Positions 52,583-62,165 of a DNA stretch of 64,000 nucleotides are shown in pieces (the stretch's first letter is position 1; the number at the start of each line of letters is the position of its first letter). The translations under genes and the position numbers were made by a program. The notes under the pieces were generated by a model. The model was not told where the DNA came from and made no database searches. It worked only from the letters and a program-made list of their open reading frames with translations. This DNA is from AWTP1-13 sp963840075 (GTDB taxonomy: Bacteria > Pseudomonadota > Alphaproteobacteria > Rhizobiales > Hyphomicrobiaceae): the NCBI GenBank assembly GCA_963840075.1, contig CAWIXS010000013.1, positions 26,660 through 90,659 of the forward strand, in the 5' to 3' direction.

Positions 52583-55090
52583 GTGCGCATGCGATCCTCC
52601 ACCAACGCCGGCATGCGCACGCCTGCCGAGAGCGGCCGTCCGCTCGTGCCGGAGGGCTCCTGGCCGGAGTCGCGTCCCTGGCCGCTGCCGCGGCCGCTCG
52701 CCATGCTGGCGCTGGCGGCGCTCGTCATCGGCTGGCCCTGGCTGTCGGGGAGCATGACCATCCCCTGGGACGCCAAGGCGCACTTCCTGCCGCAGATCCA
52801 GTTCCTGGCGCAGAGCCTCGCCGAGGGGCAGTCGCCGTTCTGGGCGCCCTTCGTATTCTCAGGCCATCCGCAGGTCGCCGACCCGCAGGCGATGATCTTC
52901 TCGCCACCATTCCTCCTCCTGGCGCTGGTGAGCGGCCGGCCCAGCCAATGGGCCGTCGATGCCACCGTGCTGGCGATGGTGCTCCTGGGCGGCGTGGTGC
53001 TGATGCTGTGGTTCCGCGACCAGGGCTGGCATTGGGCCGGTGCGCTTCTCGCCGCCCTCGCCTTCAGCTACGGCGCCTCCATGGCCTGGCGCATCCAGCA
53101 CATCGGCCAGGTGCTGAGCCTCGCCTGGCTTCCGCTCGCCCTGCTCTGCCTCGACCGGGCGCGGGCGCGCCGGTCGATCCTCTACGGCATCGCTGCGGGC
53201 CTCGTCGCCGGCCTCATCGTGCTGGGGCGCGACCAGGTGGCGCTGCTCGTCGTCTATCTGCTCGCCGGTTTCGTGCTGTGGCGGCTGCTGACGGCAGCGC
53301 AGCCGGCCATGGCGATCCGGGCCAGCCTGCTGCCGCTGGCGTGCGCGGGCTTGGCGGCGCTCGCCGTCGCCGCGGTGCCCGTCACACTGTCGGCCCTGCT
53401 GACGGCGGACTCCAACCGCGCGGCCATCGACTACGAGGGCGCCGGGCGCGGCTCGCTGCATCCGGCGCTCTTGCTCACCGCCGTGGTGCCGGAGGTGTTC
53501 GGCCCCTCGGGCCGCATGGAGGACTACTGGGGCCCGGCGAGCTTCGTCTGGAACAGCGGGACCTTCCTCGCGCAGAACATGGGCCAGCTCTACCTCGGGG
53601 CAATCCCGCTCGTGCTCGTGATGCTGGCGGCGCTGCGCGGCCAGCTGTGGGAGCGGGAGGTGCGCTTTTTCACGGCCGCCGGCGTGGTGGCGCTGCTCTA
53701 CGCGCTCGGCTGGTACACGCCGGTGTTCCGGGCGCTCTACGAGGTGGTGCCGGGGGTGGGCCTGTTCCGGCGGCCGGCGGACGCCACCTTCCTGATCGGG
53801 GCGCTGGCGGCGATCCTCGCCGGCTACGCCGCGCATCGCCTGTTCAGCGACCCGCTGACGCCTTGGGAGCCGCGCTCGGTGGCCATCGCCAGCACGATGG
53901 TCGCCGTCGCCATCGCGTGCGCCATCGGTCTCGGCCTGTGGCTCGACCGCATGCAGCGGCTTCCTGTCCCGCTGGCGGCCGCGGCCCTGTCGTTTGCGGG
54001 TGCTGCGCTGGCGCTGTCCGTGGCCAAGGCGCGCATGGCGCTGAGGCCGATGCTCGCCGCCGGCGTCATCGCCGCCTTCACCACCGCCGACCTCGCCTAC
54101 AACAACGGCCCCAACGGGGCGACGGCCCTGCCGCCCGCCACCTACGGTGTGCTGGAGCCCGCCACCCGCAATGCCACCATCGCCATCCTGAAGGAGAAGG
54201 TCGTGCGCGACGAGCTGCGGCGCGACCGCGTCGAGCTCGCCGGCCTCGGCTTCCACTGGCCCAACGCCAGCCTTACGCACGGGCTGGAGAATACGCTCGG
54301 CTACAATCCGCTGCGCCTCGGCCGCTACAGCGCGGCCGTCGGCGCCGGCGACCACGTCGGCCTGCCGGATCAGCGCACGTTCGCGCCGCTGTTTCCCTCC
54401 TACCGCTCGCCGCTCGCCAATCTCCTCGGCCTGCGCTTCATCGTCACCGCGGTGCCGATCGAGACCATGGACCGCTCCCTGAAGCCCGGCGATCTGCCCC
54501 TCGTTGCCCGCACCGGCGACGGCTTCATCTACGAGAACCCCGACGCCCTGGACCGGGCGCTGTTCGCCACCGACGCAAAGGGCGCCGACTTTGAGCGCAT
54601 GCTCGCCGACGGCGCGTGGCCGGAGGTGGACTTGCGCAGGACCGCCCTCATCGAAGGCGCAACGCCTGCGTCGGGTCCGCGGCGTCCGGGCCGCGTGCGC
54701 ATCGTGAGCTACCGCAACACCGAGGTGGTGCTGGACGTGGACAGCCTGGACGGCGGCTGGGTCGTGCTCAACGACCTCTGGCATCCCTGGTGGGTCGCCG
54801 ACATCGACGGGCAAAGGGCCGACATGCTGCGCGCCAACGTGCTGTTCCGCGCGGTTGCCGTGCCGGCCGGCCGGCACAAGGTGCGCTTCACGTTCCGCCC
54901 CATTGCCGGAGCGTGGAAGCAAATGTTGGGGCGGGCGCGCCCCGGGCCTGCGACACTTCATGCGACACGTCATGCGACACTTGGGCGTTCATGCCCGCTT
55001 CAGACCCGCCATGACATTGCGCGAGACTGCGCGTCCGGCCTCCGCTTCGCCCCAACCCCAGTGACCCCGCGACTGATCCATGAGCGCTGA
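52583..55090 (+). CDS. Large polytopic membrane protein, YfhO-like
   Basis: 835 residues. From residue about 38 there are some 12 hydrophobic segments, with the extracytoplasmic loop motif IPWDAKAHFLPQIQFLAQSL after the first segment and SGHPQVADPQAMIFSPPFLL, as in GT-C-like/YfhO proteins. The C-terminal third is a soluble beta-rich domain (DVDSLDGGWVVLNDLWHPWW, VPAGRHKVRFTFRP). YfhO-type proteins are proposed to glycosylate envelope polymers using lipid-linked sugars. The last 45 residues after FRPIAGAWKQM look atypical and overlap the next gene by 11 bases. Confidence 0.75.
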   Translation: MRMRSSTNAGMRTPAESGRPLVPEGSWPESRPWPLPRPLAMLALAALVIGWPWLSGSMTIPWDAKAHFLPQIQFLAQSLAEGQSPFWAPFVFSGHPQVADPQAMIFSPPFLLLALVSGRPSQWAVDATVLAMVLLGGVVLMLWFRDQGWHWAGALLAALAFSYGASMAWRIQHIGQVLSLAWLPLALLCLDRARARRSILYGIAAGLVAGLIVLGRDQVALLVVYLLAGFVLWRLLTAAQPAMAIRASLLPLACAGLAALAVAAVPVTLSALLTADSNRAAIDYEGAGRGSLHPALLLTAVVPEVFGPSGRMEDYWGPASFVWNSGTFLAQNMGQLYLGAIPLVLVMLAALRGQLWEREVRFFTAAGVVALLYALGWYTPVFRALYEVVPGVGLFRRPADATFLIGALAAILAGYAAHRLFSDPLTPWEPRSVAIASTMVAVAIACAIGLGLWLDRMQRLPVPLAAAALSFAGAALALSVAKARMALRPMLAAGVIAAFTTADLAYNNGPNGATALPPATYGVLEPATRNATIAILKEKVVRDELRRDRVELAGLGFHWPNASLTHGLENTLGYNPLRLGRYSAAVGAGDHVGLPDQRTFAPLFPSYRSPLANLLGLRFIVTAVPIETMDRSLKPGDLPLVARTGDGFIYENPDALDRALFATDAKGADFERMLADGAWPEVDLRRTALIEGATPASGPRRPGRVRIVSYRNTEVVLDVDSLDGGWVVLNDLWHPWWVADIDGQRADMLRANVLFRAVAVPAGRHKVRFTFRPIAGAWKQMLGRARPGPATLHATRHATLGRSCPLQTRHDIARDCASGLRFAPTPVTPRLIHER

Positions 55091-56873
55091 CCACCTGCAG
55101 GCCCCCGACGCCCCGGGCTTCAAGCTCGATGCGCACGTGGTGGCAGCCTTCGCCCGGTTCTCCGGCGGCTACTGGCGTGGGCCGGGCGCGCTCGGTGCCT
55201 GGGCGCTCACCCTGGGGCTGGCCGCCCTCCTCGTCCTCTCCATCGGGGCCGCCGTGGCGCTCAACCATTGGACCCGCTGGTTCTTCAATGCGCTGGAGGA
55301 GAAGAACGTCGAGGCGGTGGTGCAGACAGTCTATCTGGTGCCCCTGATCGTCGCCGTCATGGCGGCCGTCGGCGTCGGCATCGTGCTCACCCGTGAGACC
55401 CTGCAGGTGCACTGGCGCGCCTGGATCGTGGAGCGGCTGTTGGAGCGCTGGCTCGGCAACCGCCGCTTCTATCATCTCAACGTCACCGGCAAGGAGCCGC
55501 CCAATCCGGAGTACCGCATCTCCGACGACACGCGCTGGGCCACCGAGGTGCTGGTCGACCTCGGCATCGGCCTGGTGCTGGCGGTGACGGGCGCGGCGGC
55601 CTTCATCAGCATCCTGTGGTCGGTCGGCGGCTCCATCACCTTCAATGCCGGCGCCGTCGGCCCGCTGACCGTGCCGGCCTACATGGTCTGGGTCGCGCTC
55701 GCCTACGGCATCCTCGCATCGGGTCTCATGCTGTGGTTCGGCGCGCCGCTGGTCGGCTACGTCGGCCGCAAGAACGAGGCCGAAGGCTACTTCCGCTTCG
55801 CCACCATGCGCGTGCGCGACAATGCCGAGAGCGTGGCGCTGATGGACGGCGCGCGCTACGAGCGGGCGATCCTGGGCCGCTTCTACGACAGGGTGGTGGC
55901 GCGTTGGATGGCGATCGTGTGGCAGCATGGGCACCTGACCTGGATCACCAACTCGTTCAACCCGATGCGGGCCATCGTGCCCCTCCTGTTCCTGGTGCCG
56001 AAGTACCTCTCGGGCGAGCTGACGCTGGGCGAGGTCACGCAGCTCGCGGAAGCCTTCGTGCAGGTGCAGATCGCCATCTCCTGGGTGGTCGACAACTACA
56101 ACCGCGTCGCCGAGTGGTACGCCTCCGGCCAGCGCGTGATGGACATCGTGACCGCCTGCGACGACATCGACCGCGAGATTCCGGGCTGCGCCGCAAAGGC
56201 GGCCGCCGCCGGCGCAGGGACCGCAGTCTCCCTCGACGGCGTTGCCGTGGCCGACAGCAACGGCAAGGTCCTGATCTCCGATGCCAGCCTGGCGGCAGGG
56301 CCGGGCGAGGCGGTGCACATCAGCGGCGAATCGAGCACGGGCAAGTCGGTGCTGGTGCGCGTGCTCGCCGGCCTGTGGCCGGCGGCGCGCGGCAGCGTCG
56401 CGGCGCCGGACGGCGCACGCGTCATGATCACCCCGCAGCAGAGCTATCTGCCGCTCGGCTCGCTCAAGGGCGCGCTGCTTTATCCCGAGCCCGACCTCGC
56501 CGTCGGCGATGCCGACCTCGTGGCGGTGCTGGAGCGCGTCGGCCTCGGCGCGCTCGCCCCGCGCCTCGACGAGGTGACGCGGTGGGACCAGGTGCTGGCC
56601 AACGGCGAGCGCCAGCGCCTCGCGGTGGCGCGCCTGCTGCTGCACAAGCCGCAGGTGATCGTGCTGGACGATGCGCTCTCCGCTCTGGAGGACGAGGTGC
56701 AGGCGGCCCTGCTGTCCCGTCTCAGGAGCGACCTGCAGGGCTCAATCGTCATCAGCCTGGCGCAGCGACCGGCTCCGGACGGCCGCCACGACAAGCAGTT
56801 CGCGCTCGAGCGCAACGCCCACGGCGCCGTCCTGGCGCCCGTCGGCACGCCGGCGGCCGCCAGCGCAACGTGA
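55080..56873 (+). CDS. SbmA/BacA-type ABC transporter (permease-ATPase fusion) with variant ATPase motifs
   Basis: 597 residues. The membrane half (to about residue 340) is of the ABC_membrane_2 group: LNHWTRWFFNALEEKNVEAV, HWRAWIVERLLERWLGNRRF and the EAA-like NEAEGYFRFATMRVRDNAES. The ATPase has Walker A GESSTGKS near residue 417. The signature is LANGERQRLAVARLLL instead of LSxGE, and Walker B is VIVLDDALSALE, where the catalytic glutamate is aspartate. Relatives carry peptides, cobalamin or very long acyl chains across the inner membrane. The start overlaps the preceding gene. Confidence 0.85.
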   Translation: MSADHLQAPDAPGFKLDAHVVAAFARFSGGYWRGPGALGAWALTLGLAALLVLSIGAAVALNHWTRWFFNALEEKNVEAVVQTVYLVPLIVAVMAAVGVGIVLTRETLQVHWRAWIVERLLERWLGNRRFYHLNVTGKEPPNPEYRISDDTRWATEVLVDLGIGLVLAVTGAAAFISILWSVGGSITFNAGAVGPLTVPAYMVWVALAYGILASGLMLWFGAPLVGYVGRKNEAEGYFRFATMRVRDNAESVALMDGARYERAILGRFYDRVVARWMAIVWQHGHLTWITNSFNPMRAIVPLLFLVPKYLSGELTLGEVTQLAEAFVQVQIAISWVVDNYNRVAEWYASGQRVMDIVTACDDIDREIPGCAAKAAAAGAGTAVSLDGVAVADSNGKVLISDASLAAGPGEAVHISGESSTGKSVLVRVLAGLWPAARGSVAAPDGARVMITPQQSYLPLGSLKGALLYPEPDLAVGDADLVAVLERVGLGALAPRLDEVTRWDQVLANGERQRLAVARLLLHKPQVIVLDDALSALEDEVQAALLSRLRSDLQGSIVISLAQRPAPDGRHDKQFALERNAHGAVLAPVGTPAAASAT

Positions 56874-56905
56874 GCAGCAAGGGAGGGCCTCGAGGCACGC
56901 GACCG

Positions 56906-57478
56906 ATGACGACAAAGCTCAACTACTGGAACCAGACCTGGAGCCTCGACGAGGCCCAGTGCCCCTGCGACGTGCACTTTCTCGAGTATCTCAGGGGGAA
57001 GCAGGCGAGGAACGCCGCCATCTTCCATTTCGGCACCGGCAACCACCACATCGTCGGGCTCGGGGCGGCCGAGGACGGGGCCAACAACGCGGTGCTCGGC
57101 ATCACCGCCTCGCCGCAGGAGTACGACGACTACGTCGAGCTGCTGATCAGGAACCCAAGGCTGGGGCACACCTACAAGGCCTACTTCGGCGACATCTACC
57201 AGCTCGACCCCCGGCTCCTGCCCGAGCTCGACTACGTCACGCTGTTCCATGTCGGCGAGTTCCGCACGCCCGAGAACGACAGCTACGGCGCGCTCACCGA
57301 CCTGGAGATGACGCTGCTGCTCGCCGACAAGGTTAAGCCTGGCGGCGACATCCTCTTCTACTCGGGCTCGTTTGCTTACGACAAAGCGGAGGCGGTGGCC
57401 GCCGAGCTCGTCAAGCTGAGGCCGTTCGACCCGGCCGGCGAGTACAAGTCGCTCAGGGTCTACAGGAAGCGGGCCTAG
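56906..57478 (+). CDS. Class I methyltransferase-like protein, unassigned
   Basis: 190 residues from ATG 56906 (MTTKLNYWNQTWSLDEAQCP). It has a Rossmann-like layout: AAIFHFGTGNHHIVGLGAAE resembles a nucleotide-binding loop, followed by LDYVTLFHVGEF and LLADKVKPGGDILFYSGSF, which resembles the post-motif region of SAM methyltransferases. A canonical GxGxG is not present, so cofactor binding is uncertain. It follows the SbmA-like gene by 32 bases and may belong to the same unit. Confidence 0.6.
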   Translation: MTTKLNYWNQTWSLDEAQCPCDVHFLEYLRGKQARNAAIFHFGTGNHHIVGLGAAEDGANNAVLGITASPQEYDDYVELLIRNPRLGHTYKAYFGDIYQLDPRLLPELDYVTLFHVGEFRTPENDSYGALTDLEMTLLLADKVKPGGDILFYSGSFAYDKAEAVAAELVKLRPFDPAGEYKSLRVYRKRA

Positions 57479-57505
57479 TATCGTGACGGTGCGACTGCAT
57501 TTGTT

Positions 57506-57602
57506 CTTGTCATGCCGGGGCTTGTCCCCGGCATCCACCCAACCGCGAGCGGCGGAGCAGGTGGCAAAATGGATTCCGGCGACGAGCGCCGGAATGACAT
57601 CG
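57506..57602. repeat. GTCATGCCGG-type intergenic inverted repeat
   Basis: The left hairpin GCCGGGGCTTGTCCCCGGC is followed by ATCCACC; the right arm TTCCGGCGACGAGCGCCGGAA is followed by TGACATCG. The outer ends TGTCATGCCGG and CCGGAATGACA are inverted. This is a widespread intergenic type in Rhizobiales-like genomes. It lies between the methyltransferase-like gene and the NdvA-like gene. Confidence 0.75.
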
Positions 57603-57629
57603 TTCGATCCGCCGGAGTCACGACATTAG

Positions 57630-59405
57630 ATGAAAGCCGCAGTCGCGATCTGGGAGGTCTACAAGCGCGCGCTGTCGATGCTGCTCGCCGAGCGCGCGCG
57701 CGCCCTCTGGGTCATCCTGGCCGGCGTTGCGCTGGGGGCGGTGCCGATCGCCGAGCAGGTGCTGCTCGCCCGCGTGGTGGACGCGCTGGCCCTCGGACGC
57801 GGCGCCTTCCCCATCATCGGGCTGTGGGCGATCGTCGGCCTCATCGGCATCTTCGCCGGCGTGGTGGTGGCAGTGATGGCCGACCGGCTGGCGCACCGGC
57901 GCCGGCTGGCCGCGCTCGGCCAGGCCTTCGAGCACGCCATCATCCTGCCCATCAGCTACCACGCCGAGAAGGGCTCGGGCGTGGTGGTGCGCACAATCCT
58001 GGCCGGCACCGACGCGCTGTTCTGGAACTGGCTCTCCTTCCTGCGCGAGCAGTTCGTGGCGCTGGTCGGCATCCTGGTGCTGATCCCGACCGCCATCGCC
58101 ATGAACCCGACCATGGCGCTGATCCTGGCGGCGCTCGCGGTCATCTATGTGCTGGCCAACGTGCTGGTGGCGCAGAAGACCTCGACCGGCCAGGCCGCCG
58201 TCGAGCAGTATCACAACAACGTCTACGGCCGGGTGGGCGACGTGCTCGGCAACGTCACGGTGGTGCAGAGCTACGCGCGGCTCGGCGCCGAGATGCAGGC
58301 CATGCGCGAGATCATGGCCGACCTGCTGACGGCGCAGTATCCGGTGCTGACCTGGTGGGGGCTGCTCACGGTGCTGACGCGCACCGCCGCCACCATCGCC
58401 GTCGTCGCCATCTTCGCCATCGGTGCCGTCCTGGTGGGGCGGGGCCAGATCACCATCGGTGAGATCGTGGCCTTCGTCGGCTTCGCATCGGTCATGATCG
58501 GCAAGCTCGACTCGCTCTCGGGCTTCGCCGTGCGCATCTTCCAGAACGCCCCGACCTTGCGCAATTTCTACGACCTGCTCGATGCAACCGAGGGCGTGCG
58601 CGAGAAGCCGGACGCGAGGCCGCTCGAGGCCGTGGAGGGCCATGTGCGCTACGAGGACGTGACCTTCCAATTCCCCAAGAGCGACGAGGGCGTGTTCGGC
58701 ATCGGCTTCGAGGCCCCGGCCGGGACCACGACGGCGCTGGTGGGCCCGACCGGGGCCGGCAAGACCACCACGCTCGCCCTGCTGCAGCGCCTGCGCGCCC
58801 CGCAGGAGGGGCGCATCCTGATCGACGGCCAGGACATCGAGGAGACGACGCTCAATTCCCTGCGTCATCACGTTGCCGTGGTGTTCCAGGATGCCGGGCT
58901 CTTCAACCGGTCGATTGCCGAGAACATCCGCATCGGCCGGTCCGGGGCCAGCGATGCCGAGGTCGAGGAGGCTGCACGCCTCGCCGAGGCGCACGATTTC
59001 ATCGTGCGCAAGCCCGGCGGCTACCAGTTCATGATCGGTGAGCGCGGCGCGTCGCTGTCGGGCGGCGAGCGCCAGCGCATCGCCATTGCCCGCGCCATCC
59101 TGAAGGACGCGCCGATCCTGATCCTCGACGAGGCCACCAGCGCGCTCGATGTGGAGACCGAGGGCCGCATCAAGCGGGCGCTGGACCGGCTGCGGCGCGG
59201 CCGCACCACCTTCATCATCGCGCACCGGCTCTCCACGGTTGCCGACGCCGACAGCATCCTGGTGCTGGACCGCGGCCGCATCCTCGAGCACGGCACCTTC
59301 CGCGAGCTGGTGGCGCGGCAGGGGCTGTTCGCCCGGCTGGTGGCGGAAGGCGGCTTCACCGTGCCGGGCGAGGAGGCCAAGGAGGTCGAGGCAGCGCCTA
59401 CCTGA
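57630..59405 (+). CDS. ndvA: NdvA/ChvA-like glucan exporter, ABC permease-ATPase
   Basis: 591 residues, the NdvA length. Six membrane segments are followed by an ATPase with Walker A VGPTGAGKTTTLALLQRL, signature LSGGERQRIAIARAIL, Walker B ILILDEATSALD and the H-loop IAHRLSTVADAD. Family-specific stretches include FWNWLSFLREQFVALVGI and YGRVGDVLGNVTVVQSY. NdvA exports cyclic beta-1,2-glucan to the periplasm. The glucan synthase gene ndvB is not in this window, so the substrate is inferred. Confidence 0.8.
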   Translation: MKAAVAIWEVYKRALSMLLAERARALWVILAGVALGAVPIAEQVLLARVVDALALGRGAFPIIGLWAIVGLIGIFAGVVVAVMADRLAHRRRLAALGQAFEHAIILPISYHAEKGSGVVVRTILAGTDALFWNWLSFLREQFVALVGILVLIPTAIAMNPTMALILAALAVIYVLANVLVAQKTSTGQAAVEQYHNNVYGRVGDVLGNVTVVQSYARLGAEMQAMREIMADLLTAQYPVLTWWGLLTVLTRTAATIAVVAIFAIGAVLVGRGQITIGEIVAFVGFASVMIGKLDSLSGFAVRIFQNAPTLRNFYDLLDATEGVREKPDARPLEAVEGHVRYEDVTFQFPKSDEGVFGIGFEAPAGTTTALVGPTGAGKTTTLALLQRLRAPQEGRILIDGQDIEETTLNSLRHHVAVVFQDAGLFNRSIAENIRIGRSGASDAEVEEAARLAEAHDFIVRKPGGYQFMIGERGASLSGGERQRIAIARAILKDAPILILDEATSALDVETEGRIKRALDRLRRGRTTFIIAHRLSTVADADSILVLDRGRILEHGTFRELVARQGLFARLVAEGGFTVPGEEAKEVEAAPT

Positions 59406-59664
59406 TCTGCTCGACGCGTGCGCCCATGTCGGGCGTGAGCCTGACCCGGTAGGTGGCGTTCTTGCAGCGCAGGATCCACACCGCCGCGTTGGGTACGTTG
59501 CTCACCCGCTGGGCCTCGAGCGCCGTGTCGCAGCGGAACCCCTGGGTGCGCACCTGTGCGGCGACGATCTCTGCCGGGCTTTCCTCCTGTGCGCCGGCGG
59601 ACGCCGCGATCGCGATTGCGGCAAGGGCGCTGCACAGTGGCGCGAGGCACAGCGGGCTTCTCAT
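59398..59664 (-). CDS. Small secreted two-cysteine protein of unknown function
   Basis: 88 residues from ATG 59664 with a signal peptide (MRSPLCLAPLCSALAAIAIA, cleaved near SAGAQ). The mature part has two cysteines (TQGFRCDTALEAQRV and VWILRCKNATYRVRL) that could form a disulfide. I do not recognise the family. Its end overlaps the end of the convergent NdvA-like gene by eight bases. Confidence 0.65.
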   Translation of the reverse strand: MRSPLCLAPLCSALAAIAIAASAGAQEESPAEIVAAQVRTQGFRCDTALEAQRVSNVPNAAVWILRCKNATYRVRLTPDMGARVEQIR

Positions 59665-59778
59665 CGCTTCCTCTCCCAAGAAGATATGCTCCCCAGGGGA
59701 GCACTGCATAAGCATAAGGGGTGGTGAGGAGTAGCAGTTGCCCAGATCGGCGGGCATCGGGATTTGCCCGCTGCGGAC

Positions 59779-59857
59779 GGGGTCAGACCCCTCGCTTCCA
59801 CCGATGGTGTTGAACGACAGCGTCGGTGCGAGGGGTCTGACCCGGGTCTGACCCCGT
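59779..59857. repeat. Compound GGGGTCAGACCCCTCGC element
   Basis: GGGGTCAGACCCCTCGC at 59779-59795 and GCGAGGGGTCTGACCC at 59828-59843 are inverted, followed by a third unit GGGTCTGACCCCG. The architecture is the same as 52441-52566. It lies downstream of the small membrane protein gene. Confidence 0.85.
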
Positions 59858-59866
59858 CTTGAGCAG

Positions 59867-60004
59867 CTAGAAGCAGCGCTGGACGAAATCGGCGAGGTCG
59901 GCGAGCAGGGCCTCGCCGCGCACCGCCAGGAGATAGAGCGCGCCGGCCAACAGGAGGCCGACGCCGGCGAGGAGCGTCCACCGCACTGCGGCGGGCATCC
60001 TCAT
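59867..60004 (-). CDS. Small single-span membrane protein
   Basis: 45 residues from ATG 60004 (MRMPAAVRWTLLAGVGLLLA). It has one membrane segment of about 20 residues and a short tail ADLADFVQRCF. The start overlaps the MFS stop as ATGA, which implies translational coupling and supports a real gene. The function is unknown; it may be a partner of the transporter. Confidence 0.6.
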   Translation of the reverse strand: MRMPAAVRWTLLAGVGLLLAGALYLLAVRGEALLADLADFVQRCF

Positions 60005-61227
60005 GCTGCGCCGGTGGCAGCCAGCCGCGGCACCGGGCGGTCCTGGATCGGCAGATGCACCGCCGCAGCGAACAGCCCGAGTGCGATCGATATCCACCAC
60101 ATCATATCGTAGGACTTGGTGGCATCGTAAAGCATGCCAGCGAGCCACAGCCCCGAGAACGACCCGATCTGGTGCGACAGGAACACCACCCCGAACAGCA
60201 TCGACATCCAGCGGGTGCCGAAGAACGTGGCGACGAGGCCCGAGGTCAGCGGCACCGTGGAGAGCCACAGGAGCCCCAGGATTGCGCTCAAGGCGATCAC
60301 CGTCACGGCGGTGATGGGCAGGAACAGAAGCCCCACGAACACGAAGCAGCGCCCGAAATAGATGAGGCTCAGGCCCCAGTGCTTCTCGACCCAGCGGCTC
60401 GACTGCCCGGCGATGTAGGTGCCCACGAGGTTGGCGAGGCCCACCGCGGCCAGCGCCCACACGCCGACCCAGGGCTCGAGGCCCGCGTCGCCCACGAACT
60501 TCGGCAGGTGCACGCCGTAGAAGGCCACGTGGAAGCCGCATACGAAGAAGCCGATGACCAGCAGGATGTAGCTGCGATGGCTGAGCGCCTCCTTGAAGGC
60601 CGCGCCCAGCGTCTGATCGTCGAAGAGGCTCGACGCCGTGGGCTTGCCGCGCAAGGCCCAGGCGAAAGGCAGCACGGCCACCATGGTCGCGGCGAGCAGG
60701 AGCAGGCTCGTCTGCCAGCCGGTCAGGTCCATCAGAAGGTGCGTATAGGGAAACGCGATGAACCCACCGATGCCGCTCGCCATGCCCAGCGACGCAATGG
60801 CGGCGGTGCGCTTCTCGGGTGGAGCGGCTCGGCCGGCGGCGCCGATCAGCGCCGTGATCCCGGTGCCGCTGACGCCGATGCCGAGCAGCACGCCGCTCAC
60901 CATCAGGTCGAACGGCGACTGCGCGGCGAACATCGCATAGAAGCCGGCGACGGTGGCCACGGTGCCGCCGACCACCACGCGGCCGGCGCCCCAGCGGTCG
61001 GCGATCATGCCGGCGAACACGGCGCCGATGCCCCAGATCAGGTTGGCGACCGCCATGGAGGTGGAGAACGGCTCGACGCCGATGCGGAGCGCCTCGGTCA
61101 TCGGCGGCAGGAAGAGGCCCATCACCTGGCGCGCGCCCATGGCGACGCCGACGATCAGACCGGCGGCCAGGATGACGAGCCACAGAGGGCGCGTCTCAGC
61201 GGGCGCCGGCGGCGCATATTTCTGCAT
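60001..61227 (-). CDS. MFS transporter
   Basis: 408 residues, 12 membrane segments. The loop 2-3 motif is GMIADRWGAGRVVVGG, close to the MFS signature GxxaDRxGrR. FAAQSPFDLMVSGVLLGIGV and FGTRWMSMLFGVVFLSHQIG suggest the monocarboxylate/oxalate-formate antiporter-like group. The substrate is unknown. It is followed by a coupled 45-residue membrane protein. The frame is intact. Confidence 0.88.
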   Translation of the reverse strand: MQKYAPPAPAETRPLWLVILAAGLIVGVAMGARQVMGLFLPPMTEALRIGVEPFSTSMAVANLIWGIGAVFAGMIADRWGAGRVVVGGTVATVAGFYAMFAAQSPFDLMVSGVLLGIGVSGTGITALIGAAGRAAPPEKRTAAIASLGMASGIGGFIAFPYTHLLMDLTGWQTSLLLLAATMVAVLPFAWALRGKPTASSLFDDQTLGAAFKEALSHRSYILLVIGFFVCGFHVAFYGVHLPKFVGDAGLEPWVGVWALAAVGLANLVGTYIAGQSSRWVEKHWGLSLIYFGRCFVFVGLLFLPITAVTVIALSAILGLLWLSTVPLTSGLVATFFGTRWMSMLFGVVFLSHQIGSFSGLWLAGMLYDATKSYDMMWWISIALGLFAAAVHLPIQDRPVPRLAATGAA

Positions 61228-61342
61228 GGAACTACTCTTTCTCTGGAAGATTTTTCTGCATTCTACAGGCAGGGCACCGGCTTTCCCAAACCCGTCGTGG
61301 TGAAAAGCGGAGAGATTTTCTCACGGCTCTCATGACCAAAAC

Positions 61343-62165
61343 TCATGGGTTCGTGCGGACGCCCGCGTGCTCCGCCCCGGTGAGAGCGCCGGAGACGAGG
61401 CGCGCCACGTCGCCCGCGTGAGTCGCGATCATGAAATGTCTGGCGCCCTCCACCGTTGCCAGCGCCGCACGCTCTACCGTGCTGGCGAGGATCTCGGCGC
61501 ACCGCGCCACCGCGGGGTGCGAGCGCCCGCCGCGCAGGACGAGGGTAGGAACCGTGATGCCGCTATAGGCCGCCAACGGTGCATCGAACGCCGTGCGCCA
61601 ATCCAGTATGTTGGTCGGCGTGGTCGCCACGACGTACGCGCGCATGCGCTGCGGTAGCGCCTCGAAGCTTCCCTCGCCTTCGTAGAAGTCGATGACCCGC
61701 CGCGCCGCTTCCGCCGCGCCGTTGCCGAAGTCCCGGAAATAGGCGTCACGCATGGACGTGACCTCCTGGTAGAGCAAGCGCTCGCCCGCCTCCTGCAGAA
61801 AGCCGAACGCGGTCGGCTCGATGAGCGCCAGACCCTCGACCGGCGCGAGCCCGCGTGCCGCAACGGCGAGAGACACGAGCGCGCCGAACGAATGGCCGAC
61901 GAGATGGACGGGAGAGCCCGCACGTGCAATCACCGCCTCGACGATCTCGGCCTCGCGCTCGATCGAGAACGTCGTCCGCCGTGCGCCGCTCCTCGGTGCC
62001 GCCATACCCCAGCAGGCTGGTCGTAACGACGCGGCAGCGTCCGTCGAGCGCGGCGACAACGTCGCGCCATGCCGATGGCGTGCTGAAGGAGCCCGGCACG
62101 AGCACAAGGGTCGGCCCCGCTCCCTCCTCGTAATAGTCGATGCGTCCGCGTCGATCGTCGATCAT
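61343..62165 (-). CDS. Alpha/beta hydrolase; one frame break
   Basis: It starts at ATG 62165 (MIDDRRGRIDYYEEGAGPTL). The oxyanion strand LVLVPGSFSTPSAWRDVVAA is in the first frame, the nucleophile elbow VHLVGHSFGALVSLAVAARG (Ser in GHSFG) in the second. An indel near 61970 separates them, between GYGGTEERRTADD and FSIEREAEIVEAV. The catalytic histidine is in ATVEGARHFMIATHAGDVAR. All triad elements are present, so the break is probably a sequence error. The substrate is unknown. Confidence 0.8.
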
